Source of the DNA: Sporolactobacillus pectinivorans
GTDB taxonomy: Bacteria > Bacillota > Bacilli > Bacillales > Sporolactobacillaceae
Length of the DNA: 64,000 bases
NCBI RefSeq assembly: GCF_002802965.1
Contig: NZ_NXGA01000001.1
Location: 198,999 to 262,998 of the forward strand
Reading direction: 5' to 3'
Position numbers and translations under genes: made by a program. The notes beneath the pieces were generated by a model that saw only the letters and a program-made list of their open reading frames with translations, did no database searches and was not told where the DNA came from. This document shows, in pieces, positions 54,938-62,648 of this stretch. Numbering within the stretch: the first letter of the stretch is position 1; each line of letters opens with the position of its first letter.

Positions 54938-55462
54938 ATGTCGTTATTTAAGAAAAAAGTCAAACCATTCCCCAACCTGAAAGCTGCCATCAAGGCTGGC
55001 ATTGCCGCCGGAATCGTTTCCGGACTGGTCAAATTTGGATGGGAAAACGTTCTGCCGCCGCGTACTCCTGAGCGTGATGCAACAAACCCGCCTCAGAAAC
55101 TCCTACAGCAAATGGGGCTCCCTGAATCGGCAACCCATGATACATATCGGTATTCTGGCCATGACCTGCCATGGGTCAGTTATGCCGTTCACTTCGGCTT
55201 TTCCACATCGTTTGCTGTACTCTACGAAGTGCTCGCCCAGTATGAACCGAAGATCAAGACCGGTGGTGGGTCCGTCTTCGGTCTCGCTGTTTGGGCAGCC
55301 TTTCACTTAGGTGTTATGCCGGCAATGAAAACTGTGCCGCCAGCCAAAGATCAGCCAGCTGAAGAACACATTTCCGAAGCGCTGGGACACGTCGCCTGGA
55401 TGTGGACCAATGATGTCATCGGTGACGAAGTTTACCGCCGGCTGACCGAACGTAAAGAATGA
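54938..55462 (+). CDS. yagU: YagU family (DUF1440) membrane protein
   Basis: The 174-residue protein matches the DUF1440/YagU family, with AGIAAGIVSGLVKFGWENVL then PPRTPERDATNPP at the start, HFGFSTSFAVLYEVLA in the middle and LGHVAWMWTNDVIG at the end; about three to four hydrophobic segments. Members are inner membrane proteins tied to acid stress in enterobacteria. AGGAGGGG precedes the ATG. A GPH symporter gene follows 66 bp later and may be co-transcribed. Confidence 0.85.
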   Translation: MSLFKKKVKPFPNLKAAIKAGIAAGIVSGLVKFGWENVLPPRTPERDATNPPQKLLQQMGLPESATHDTYRYSGHDLPWVSYAVHFGFSTSFAVLYEVLAQYEPKIKTGGGSVFGLAVWAAFHLGVMPAMKTVPPAKDQPAEEHISEALGHVAWMWTNDVIGDEVYRRLTERKE

Positions 55463-55528
55463 TGCAATACGGTACCAAGCGACGGTGACCGTTCGGTACC
55501 TTCCTGGTTAACGAAAAGAAGGTGACTT

Positions 55529-56845
55529 ATGAAAGAAAAATGGCAAACAACCTGGCCAGAACGCATCAGCTACGGACTGAGTGATGCTGCCGACAATCTG
55601 GTCTTTCAAATGTTAACCACTTACCTGCTGTTCTTTTATACCGATGTCTATGGTCTGGATCCCGCTGCAGTAGCGGTTCTGTTTATTGTTGCCAGGATCG
55701 CTGATGTTGTGGAAAGCTTTATCATCGGGGTAATGATCGACCGAACCCACTCCCGCTGGGGCAAGAGCCGGCCATTTTTTCTTTGGTTCGCTCTGCCCTA
55801 CGTCGTGTTTGCTGTTCTGACCTTCATCACGCCAGCTTTCTCGCAAACGGGAAAGCTGGCATGGGCTTACGTGACTTATTTGGGCCTGGGTTTCTTTTAT
55901 ACAGCAGTCAACCTACCGATTACGTCCATTCTGCCGACCTTGTCACAAAATGCTCGGGAATTAACCATGCTCGGTGTGATTCGTCAGTTTTTTGGCAGTT
56001 CCGTTCAAATCATTGTCGCGGTCTTCACCCTGCCGCTGATCGCTTTCTTTGGCCACGGGGATCAGCAGAAAGGATTCCTGATGACCATTGGCCTGTTTGG
56101 GCTGATCTCATTGTTTTTGATTATCAACACGTTTTTTCATGTCCATGAGCGGTTCAGCAATCCCGCAATTGCCCACCAGCCATTTAAGAATGTGATGAAC
56201 ATGCTGCTTAAGAATCGGCCATGGATAATCATTTCCGTCGTGATTTTTCTTTACTGGCTGACTACTGCAATTAAAAATCAGACAACAATTTATTATTTCA
56301 AATACACGCTGGATCATGAGGACTTAGTCCCACTGGCCAATAGTTTTACTTTGGCCGCCCTGATCGGGGTCGTCCTGATCATCCGGGCGGCCAGACAGTT
56401 CGGTAAGAAACGGACGATGCTGATCGGCATTGTCACTGCTTTTATCGGTCAGGTAATTCTGACGATCGGTGTTTATATCCATCTTCTGGCGGTGCTGTTT
56501 GCCGGAATTTTTGTTAATTCTGTTGGGCATGGACTCATTATCGGCCTCGTCTCCATTATGATTGCCGACACAATTCGCTACGGCACCGCCATGGGCATTC
56601 AGGCAGAAGGTATCTTAGCATCAACCGACGATTTCGGCGTCAACATGGGACTTGGCGTCGGCGGCATGATCACCGCCGTGCTGTTCCACCTGTCCGGATA
56701 TGTTTCTAATCATGCTCAAAATGCGAAAACCCTATCAATGATCAATTTGAATTACGCTTGGATTCCGCTTGGACTTTATGTCGTCATGTTTCTAATCTTA
56801 TTGGCCTATGACGAGCAAAGGATCAATGAGGCCGTGGCTAATTAA
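55529..56845 (+). CDS. GPH-family sugar/cation symporter
   Basis: The 438-residue protein has twelve predicted membrane segments and the glycoside-pentoside-hexuronide pattern: ERISYGLSDAADNLVFQ at the start and MIDRTHSRWGKSRPFFLW between segments 2 and 3. The family imports sugars with sodium or protons. No sugar-catabolic gene adjoins it, so the substrate is open. GAAAAGAAGGTG precedes the ATG. Confidence 0.85.
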   Translation: MKEKWQTTWPERISYGLSDAADNLVFQMLTTYLLFFYTDVYGLDPAAVAVLFIVARIADVVESFIIGVMIDRTHSRWGKSRPFFLWFALPYVVFAVLTFITPAFSQTGKLAWAYVTYLGLGFFYTAVNLPITSILPTLSQNARELTMLGVIRQFFGSSVQIIVAVFTLPLIAFFGHGDQQKGFLMTIGLFGLISLFLIINTFFHVHERFSNPAIAHQPFKNVMNMLLKNRPWIIISVVIFLYWLTTAIKNQTTIYYFKYTLDHEDLVPLANSFTLAALIGVVLIIRAARQFGKKRTMLIGIVTAFIGQVILTIGVYIHLLAVLFAGIFVNSVGHGLIIGLVSIMIADTIRYGTAMGIQAEGILASTDDFGVNMGLGVGGMITAVLFHLSGYVSNHAQNAKTLSMINLNYAWIPLGLYVVMFLILLAYDEQRINEAVAN

Positions 56846-56976
56846 TACTAGTGCATAAATTCTCTTAACTTTTCTCTGAAAATGTTCCCGAAACCGATAT
56901 ATAAACACCCCATTGCAAATCATCATGTGGTAATCTAATCCTAATGAAAAAATATTTTATAAGGGGAGATAAAACT

Positions 56977-57609
56977 GTGGTAGACTCCGTTACTCTGGTC
57001 AGTTTTTCACTGGTGGCTTTAGGCATTGTATGCGCACCCGGACCCAATATGATGTATCTCGTATCCTGTTCTCTCACTCAGGGTAAAAAGGCAGGTTTTT
57101 TTTCATTATTAGGTGTCGTCACAGGTTTTATCGTTTATGTGATCGCAACAATTTTAGGACTTGATTTCATCTTTAAAACAGTTCCTATGCTCTATTCAGC
57201 CATCAAAATCGCAGGCATCATTTATTTACTGTGGATGGCATGGAGCGCCGTAAAGCCGGGAAGCGAGTCGGTTTTTGAACCCCATGACGTTCCCCATCAT
57301 ACTCTGAAAAGATTATATTTGAACGGATTAGCAACAAATTTATTAAATCCAAAAATAGCGGTTCTTTACATTTCTTTGTTACCTCAGTTTGAACATCCTC
57401 AAAACGGTCCATTAGCTTTTCAAATCGGCGTGCTTGGAACCACACAGATTATCATCAGCTTTTCAGTAAACTTACTAATCGTGTTATTTGCGGGCCAAGT
57501 TTCCCAAATACTAAGGGAGAGACCGGTATGGAAAAAAATTCAGAAATATTTCATGGCAACAGTTTTAGGCCTTTTGGCGTTAAACTTGGCATTTGTCAAA
57601 AATAAATAA
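56977..57609 (+). CDS. LysE/RhtB-family amino-acid exporter
   Basis: The roughly 210-residue protein has six hydrophobic segments and the family start VCAPGPNMMYLVSCSLTQGK with LATNLLNPKIAVLYISLLPQ in the middle. It exports amino acids or analogues; the substrate is unknown. The start is a GTG at 56977, eight bases after GGGGAG; the frame is open to 56944. Confidence 0.85.
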   Translation: MVDSVTLVSFSLVALGIVCAPGPNMMYLVSCSLTQGKKAGFFSLLGVVTGFIVYVIATILGLDFIFKTVPMLYSAIKIAGIIYLLWMAWSAVKPGSESVFEPHDVPHHTLKRLYLNGLATNLLNPKIAVLYISLLPQFEHPQNGPLAFQIGVLGTTQIIISFSVNLLIVLFAGQVSQILRERPVWKKIQKYFMATVLGLLALNLAFVKNK

Positions 57610-57848
57610 ATTTTGTTTCTTCCCTATGCCACCCGGGAAAAAACCTGATGATCCCTTCTTGAGCTAGACAGTTAGTAACCATTCGCTAACCGTCTAGCTC
57701 AATCCATGTCTTTTTTCGGGAAGACCAATCATTTTGATCAAAGCGCGGAAGGCTTTCGGCAATAATTTGCGGGCATTGTCCAATCACGCTATCATGAGAT
57801 CAGCAGCTTTGAACTCCGTTTTCAGAGCTTATTGGCAGGCACGAAGGG

Positions 57849-59045
57849 ATGCAAAAAGAAATGATGGATTTTAAAAGGCTGAAAGAACAGCTAATCACAT
57901 ATAGTAAGGAAATAGGCGTGGACAAGATTGGCTTTACGACGGCTGATCCGTTCACCGAATTAAAGGCACTACTCTACGAGCAGCGGGCGCTTGGGTTTCA
58001 GTCCGGATTCGAGGAGAAGGATATCGAGAAAAGAACTGAGCCGTCTCTGCTCATGGACGGTGTGCAGTCGATTGTCTCGATCGCCATGGCGTATCCGAAG
58101 AGAATGCCCGAACGACCGGCAAACACAAAAGGTCATCGTCGCGGTGCTTTTGCCCGGGTCTCCTGGGGGCAGGACTACCATATGATTCTTCGTGATCGCA
58201 TGCAAAAGCTTGGTGAATTTCTCGTTGACGCGATTCCCGGAGCCCGATACAAAAGCATGGTCGATACCGGAGAATTGTCTGATCGGGCGGTGGCTGAACG
58301 TGCCGGCATCGGCTGGGTAGGAAAAAGCACCAACCTCATTACGAAAGAATTCGGGTCGTATGTTTATCTTGGCGAAATGCTGACCAATATCCCGTTCCCG
58401 CCGGACAAGCCGGCAACCGACCTTTGCGGTGACTGCACAATTTGCATCGATCACTGTCCAACGGGGGCTCTGGTTCAGGACGGACAGCTTAACAGTCATA
58501 AGTGCATCGCCTATCTCACACAGACCAAGCAGGAGCTTCCGGAAGAATACAAAAAAGCGATTGGCAACCGGCTCTATGGCTGCGACACCTGTCAGCAGGT
58601 CTGTCCGTACAACCGGGATGTTGACAGTCATTTTCATGGGGAGATGGAGCCGGAGCCGGAACTGGCCCGTCCGCTTCTCACGCCACTGTTATCGCTGTCC
58701 AATCGTGAATTCAAAGAAACCTTTGGCCCGCTGTCCGGCTCCTGGCGAGGGAAAAAGCCGATCCAGCGCAATGCGATTGTAGCACTTGGTAATTACAAAG
58801 AAGTCTCCGCCGCACCGGAACTCCTTCGCCTGCTGAACGAAGATCCACGTCCGGTGATTCGCCGCACCGTCACCTGGGCGCTTCAGCAAATGTGGGATCG
58901 GTTCGAATCGGACACACGCTCTCAAATCATTCAATCATTAGAAACTCTGCTTGCGAAAGAAACAGATGAAAAAGTTCATCAGTGGATCAAGGGACGGCTG
59001 GACACGGATAAGAATACTGAAAAAAGATACGACTCAAGTGGCTGA
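57849..59045 (+). CDS. queG: Epoxyqueuosine reductase
   Basis: The 398-residue enzyme reduces epoxyqueuosine to queuosine in tRNA. It has the N-terminal cobalamin-binding region, MVDTGELSDRAVAERAGIGW with the proton-donor Asp, two 4Fe-4S motifs (CGDCTICIDHCPTGA and CDTCQQVCPYN) and a C-terminal HEAT-like repeat (APELLRLLNEDPRPVIRRTV). Starts at 57849, 57861 and 57864 are all possible. No other queuosine gene is nearby. The last 12 bases overlap the convergent doc gene. Confidence 0.92.
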   Translation: MQKEMMDFKRLKEQLITYSKEIGVDKIGFTTADPFTELKALLYEQRALGFQSGFEEKDIEKRTEPSLLMDGVQSIVSIAMAYPKRMPERPANTKGHRRGAFARVSWGQDYHMILRDRMQKLGEFLVDAIPGARYKSMVDTGELSDRAVAERAGIGWVGKSTNLITKEFGSYVYLGEMLTNIPFPPDKPATDLCGDCTICIDHCPTGALVQDGQLNSHKCIAYLTQTKQELPEEYKKAIGNRLYGCDTCQQVCPYNRDVDSHFHGEMEPEPELARPLLTPLLSLSNREFKETFGPLSGSWRGKKPIQRNAIVALGNYKEVSAAPELLRLLNEDPRPVIRRTVTWALQQMWDRFESDTRSQIIQSLETLLAKETDEKVHQWIKGRLDTDKNTEKRYDSSG

Positions 59046-59441
59046 TCTTGAATGATTTTCAATCCATATGCTCGCCTCAGCAACATCTATTTTGTTCTGC
59101 TGATCAGAAATCCTGACCGTAAAATCTATAACCTCATCATCGGTCGCGTCAAATCGAATATTATTTTTATTGAGAAAAGTAACCATCCCCACAAAGCCTG
59201 TCCTCTTATTTGCATTATAAAAAGGATGGTTTTGAACAACGCTTTGAAATAATGCTGCTGCCTTTTCATATATTGTTGAATAAGCATCTTGACCAAATGC
59301 TGACTGCTTGGGACAATTCACAGCACTATTTAGCAAAGAGGGTTCTTTTATTCCAATCTGTTCGGATGGTATATATTTTTTAATCAGGATTGAATTGATA
59401 AAAATCAAGTCATTTTCATTAAGGAACAAAATTTCTTTCAT
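59034..59441 (-). CDS. doc: Doc-type toxin (Fic fold)
   Basis: The 135-residue protein has the Fic/Doc motif HPFYNANKRTGF (near residues 72-83), equivalent to HxFxxGNKR of Doc, which phosphorylates elongation factor Tu. The motif has Ala in place of Gly before Asn, as in many Doc relatives. It overlaps the antitoxin stop by four bases, the classic toxin-antitoxin layout. Confidence 0.85.
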   Translation of the reverse strand: MKEILFLNENDLIFINSILIKKYIPSEQIGIKEPSLLNSAVNCPKQSAFGQDAYSTIYEKAAALFQSVVQNHPFYNANKRTGFVGMVTFLNKNNIRFDATDDEVIDFTVRISDQQNKIDVAEASIWIENHSRSAT

Positions 59442-59683
59442 TTCTTAGCCAATTCCTTAATTGTTTGATCATACTGATTCATTACGCCAGTAACCGCTTT
59501 GATCAGTTCAGGATCAATTCCATCAGGTAATTGAACATTATTTTTCTTTTTGATAGTCACTGTGCCGTCCGCTTGAAGCTTAAATTCAACTTGATCGCCT
59601 GGTTTCGCATTGAGATGTTCCAGTACTTCTATTGGATAAGTCGATCCATAACTATTTCCCATTTTAAAAATTTTTCTTTGCAC
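59438..59683 (-). CDS. AbrB/MazE-type antitoxin of the Doc toxin
   Basis: The 81-residue protein has an N-terminal swapped-hairpin AbrB fold (KMGNSYGSTYPIEVLEHLNA then KPGDQVEFKLQADGTVTIKK) and a flexible C-terminal tail that would bind and block Doc. It starts with a GTG at 59683 behind GGAAG. In the classic phd-doc pair the antitoxin is Phd; here it is AbrB-like. Confidence 0.8.
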   Translation of the reverse strand: MQRKIFKMGNSYGSTYPIEVLEHLNAKPGDQVEFKLQADGTVTIKKKNNVQLPDGIDPELIKAVTGVMNQYDQTIKELAKK

Positions 59684-59908
59684 GTTAACACTTCCATTTT
59701 AAAATGCTTTTTATAAAAGTCGGGGCGGGTTTTGGATGCTTCACTGTCCTGAACAACTGTTGTTTGGGCTGTTAAGAATGACTGTATGAGATCAGATCCT
59801 CCAGTAGTATCGATTTGTTCAAAAATAGTCAATTCGTCCATACTTTTTCCCACGCCCGAGACCATGAAAATACTACTTGAATACACTAATTGTAAACTAG
59901 TGAAATGC

Positions 59909-59946
59909 GTGTTAATGTATATACGTAAACACATTCGCATATTATA
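59909..59946. promoter_or_regulatory. Candidate promoter and operator of the AbrB-doc region
   Basis: A minus-strand TATAAT lies at 59946-59941, followed by an imperfect 24-bp palindrome at 59909-59932 with GTGTT/AACAC ends and a TATATA centre. About 225 bp separate it from the antitoxin start. A short frame from 59841 (MDELTIFEQIDTTGGSDLIQ) lies between and overlaps the antitoxin start; its reality is unclear. Confidence 0.4.
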
Positions 59947-60007
59947 ACAAGGAGGGAATCAATATGGGGTCCCTCCTCATCGGAGTTCCTTTAATCATCC
60001 GATTTTT

Positions 60008-60379
60008 TTATTTCCGCCAAAAAGTCGAACAGTCTGCCTTATCCGTAATATTAAACGCGATCATTTTTTCAAGCAATGAGAAATCAATCGGTCGATCCCA
60101 TGGCAAACGTATTAACAGCTTAGTATGATCATAACCCGCCCGCTTAATTTCATCAAAAAAGTGATCAATCCCTGCACGTTCCGGTGCAACTGCCAAGTGA
60201 TGCTTAGACACGCTAAAACCAATAATAAATGTGCCGTGATCCGTAAACATCGGCTGATTCCACGCAATTCTTGGCTTTAAATTCGGGAATTTCTCAGTGA
60301 TCCAAGCTAAAACTTCTTCCGTCCGGTCTCGATGTAGCGGATTATCAATATGCGCTAAATAGTCTGCAAAAATTTCCAT
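60008..60379 (-). CDS. DUF1801 / YdhG-like (frataxin-like iron chaperone family)
   Basis: The 123-residue protein has the DUF1801 pattern: LAWITEKFPNLKPRIAWNQP, MFTDHGTFIIGFSVSKHHLA and KLLIRLPWDRPIDFSLLEKM. B. subtilis YdhG of this family has a frataxin-like fold and a role in iron supply. The ATG at 60379 follows GGAGGAAACAAC. It is a single gene. Confidence 0.8.
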   Translation of the reverse strand: MEIFADYLAHIDNPLHRDRTEEVLAWITEKFPNLKPRIAWNQPMFTDHGTFIIGFSVSKHHLAVAPERAGIDHFFDEIKRAGYDHTKLLIRLPWDRPIDFSLLEKMIAFNITDKADCSTFWRK

Positions 60380-60589
60380 GTTGTTTCCTCCTCACATGTT
60401 TGGTCTGGACACCAATAATCTTACTAAGGATCGGCTCCCTTTTCATCTTTCCACCCTTTTTAAAAAAAACTGTGCGATCCCTACCCGTTAAGAAGCATCA
60501 GGCCTATACAATATTCTTGGTTCTAAGATCCTCTGATAAGGTCAGTTAGGCGTTTACTTCGCAGTTCCTGTTTACTGTGCAATAGAATT

Positions 60590-60999
60590 GTGAGAAAATC
60601 ACTCTATCAATTAGAAAATATGGTTCCTCGGGATCAAGCAGGGAAAGGACGCGAGCAGTCCACCTTCATTTCTTTTGTTATTGGAACGCTCACGTTGTTG
60701 ATCCTTACGCTTATAAAAGATCGCTCTTTGGGTATCTATCAGGGGTTAACTTCTGATCAACCCTGGTGGATTTGGACGAGTGGATTATTCGGTTCCTGTT
60801 CATTTTAGGCAATGCCTTTTTATCGCCAAACATTGGAACAGGTCTAACCGTTTCGATCGTACCCTTCGGACAGATTGCTGGAAGTTTACTCATTGAAAAG
60901 TTCGGCTGGTTGGAGGCTCAGCAAAAACCGATATCTAAATTCAAACTTATCGGCCTGATTATCATGTTAATGGGTGTCCTTTTAATCAAACTCTTGTAA
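60590..60999 (+). pseudogene. DMT-superfamily (YdcZ-like) transporter, truncated and frameshifted
   Basis: One frame reads GREQSTFISFVIGTLTLLIL then QPWWIWTSGLFGSCSF and stops at 60808. The offset frame continues FILGNAFLSPNIGTGLTVSI and VPFGQIAGSLLIEKFGWLEA to the end of the protein. The N-terminal part before the first segment is also lost. The intact family member is about 150 residues with four to five membrane segments. Confidence 0.75.
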
Positions 61000-61254
61000 A
61001 TAGTAAGAAGTGACACACCGACTGCCAACTTACTATAAGAAAGTTCAAAAAATGGGGAACTGATAGAGAATATTGGTAATAAATTGAAGCCCTCAGAGGT
61101 GTACAATATGACCTCTGTAGAATTGGTTGGTGCTACTATTATATTGAATAAGATTCAACCCTGAAAAGATAGATGATGTCTGCGCGGAATGCTACAATCA
61201 AATTGTTTCAGGTAAAAATCTAAGATTCAGAAATTACGAGGAGTGCCGTATTCG

Positions 61255-61758
61255 ATGATCTATACTTATTGCCCTGTGTGTGGTGAAAAATTACTTGATA
61301 AGATTGCGGGTGACGATGGATCAACCCCGTTTTGTCCCCAATGTGACAAATTTTGGTTCCCAACATTTTCCGATTGCGTGATTGTCCTCGTCACAAATGA
61401 ACTAAAGGAAATTGTTTTAGTAAAAATGCCGTATCTTTCGCAAAAATATGAGTCATTAATCTCTGGTTACATGAAGCCGGGTGAGACTGCTGAAGTTGCT
61501 GCTGACCGTGAAGTACAAGAAGAACTAGGAATCTCTTTAACGAGTCTTCGATATGCAGGAACATACTGGTTTGCCAAAAATGAGGCACTAATGCATGGAT
61601 TCATTGGCACGACTGTTAAACAAGACTTCAAAATATCTGACGAATTAGCCTCCGCTGAGTGGGTTCCTGCAAAAGATGCACCACAGTATATGTTTCCAGA
61701 TAACCCAGGTAATGCTGCATTGGCCGTCTATCGAAACTTTATTCGGGAAATCTATTAA
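61255..61758 (+). CDS. Nudix hydrolase with zinc ribbon
   Basis: The roughly 167-residue protein begins MIYTYCPVCGEKL, with a second Cys pair FCPQCDKFW, forming a zinc ribbon, and then a Nudix box GYMKPGETAEVAADREVQEE LG that is complete. It is like NADH pyrophosphatase-type Nudix enzymes; the nucleotide substrate is unknown. The ATG at 61255 follows GAGGAG; a GTG at 61243 is too close to that site. Confidence 0.88.
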   Translation: MIYTYCPVCGEKLLDKIAGDDGSTPFCPQCDKFWFPTFSDCVIVLVTNELKEIVLVKMPYLSQKYESLISGYMKPGETAEVAADREVQEELGISLTSLRYAGTYWFAKNEALMHGFIGTTVKQDFKISDELASAEWVPAKDAPQYMFPDNPGNAALAVYRNFIREIY

Positions 61759-61825
61759 AAAATGCTCCCGAAAATTCAAGCAGAATGTTGAGTTTATTAA
61801 ATGGGCTCTTAGTCCTTGTATAAAG

Positions 61826-62332
61826 CTATTTTCTTAATTTGATTTTTGAATATTGATAGTGATTATTCAACATATCCCTGAATTCAACAAGTTTCTCCTG
61901 TGAACCAATAAATCTCTTAGGGATTATAATGGCCATTTTTCTTGTTATATATAGTAAGAACATGTCATTATATTCCCTGATTTGCCTGATTTCAGACCAA
62001 TCATATTGGGTAGAACCAGTTGGGTTAGATATTGTAATTCCAGTATCTTTAAAAATATAATGACTTGTCATTGCACTGAGCCTTTTATTGTCTTTGTACT
62101 CTCGTTTCGTACGTCTGTTTCCAACAAACAAAGCCGAGCCAAACGAAATAGTAAGTAATATTAAGATTACTATCATGCCCAACAAATTATATTGAACGAA
62201 GTATCCAATACCCATCCAAAATATAAAGTAACTCATCATTCCATAAATAACGGCTCTGAATTTATAATGCCATTGATATTTTTGAAATTCTTGAAGAGTC
62301 AATGTACCACTAAAATTAAGAAGGCATTCCAT
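61826..62332 (-). CDS. YcxB-like membrane protein, intact copy
   Basis: The roughly 168-residue protein begins MECLLNFSGTLTLQEFQKYQ, has two membrane segments (about residues 30-70) and a C-terminal cytoplasmic YcxB domain with YDWSEIRQIREYNDMFLLYI then IIIPKRFIGSQEKLVEFR. The function of the family is unknown. The ATG at 62332 follows GAGGA. Decayed relatives lie at 47780 and 49217, in each case near a YbfG-type gene. Confidence 0.8.
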   Translation of the reverse strand: MECLLNFSGTLTLQEFQKYQWHYKFRAVIYGMMSYFIFWMGIGYFVQYNLLGMIVILILLTISFGSALFVGNRRTKREYKDNKRLSAMTSHYIFKDTGITISNPTGSTQYDWSEIRQIREYNDMFLLYITRKMAIIIPKRFIGSQEKLVEFRDMLNNHYQYSKIKLRK

Positions 62333-62552
62333 AACCATTCCTCGATTCAATAAACAATATAAATCATAATCGTATTTTAGCACAATTTAATTACTACGCG
62401 TATGTGTCATGCTTTTCTCGGAACCTCTGATCTGAAAAGAACGATTTTATTCTAAAAGTGTACACCTTAGGCAATTACTGGCATCACACAACTTCGTTCT
62501 TTAGTTAGTTGAAATTAAGTAGCTTGTACCCTAGTTCATTTGAAGAACGCAG

Positions 62553-62600
62553 AAAAGGCTCACAGATATTCTTGCTTTTAAGAATATCTGTGAGCCTTTT
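62553..62600 (-). terminator. Terminator of the second YbfG-like gene
   Basis: A perfect 21-bp stem (AAAAGGCTCACAGATATTCT and its complement at 62580-62600) closes a six-base loop. It lies about 50 bp after the stop of the gene at 62649. Confidence 0.9.
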
Positions 62601-62648
62601 AATTATATTGTAACCCGTTATTTAATTACGCATTACGTTTTAGAGTTA

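Noticed and set aside
57969..58637. 222-residue minus-strand frame inside queG
   Set aside because: It is antisense to a clearly conserved gene and shows no domain or ribosome site.
59629..59841. Small frame beginning MDELTIFEQ upstream of the antitoxin
   Set aside because: It overlaps the antitoxin start, lacks a good ribosome site and matches no family I know; mentioned only under the promoter entry.
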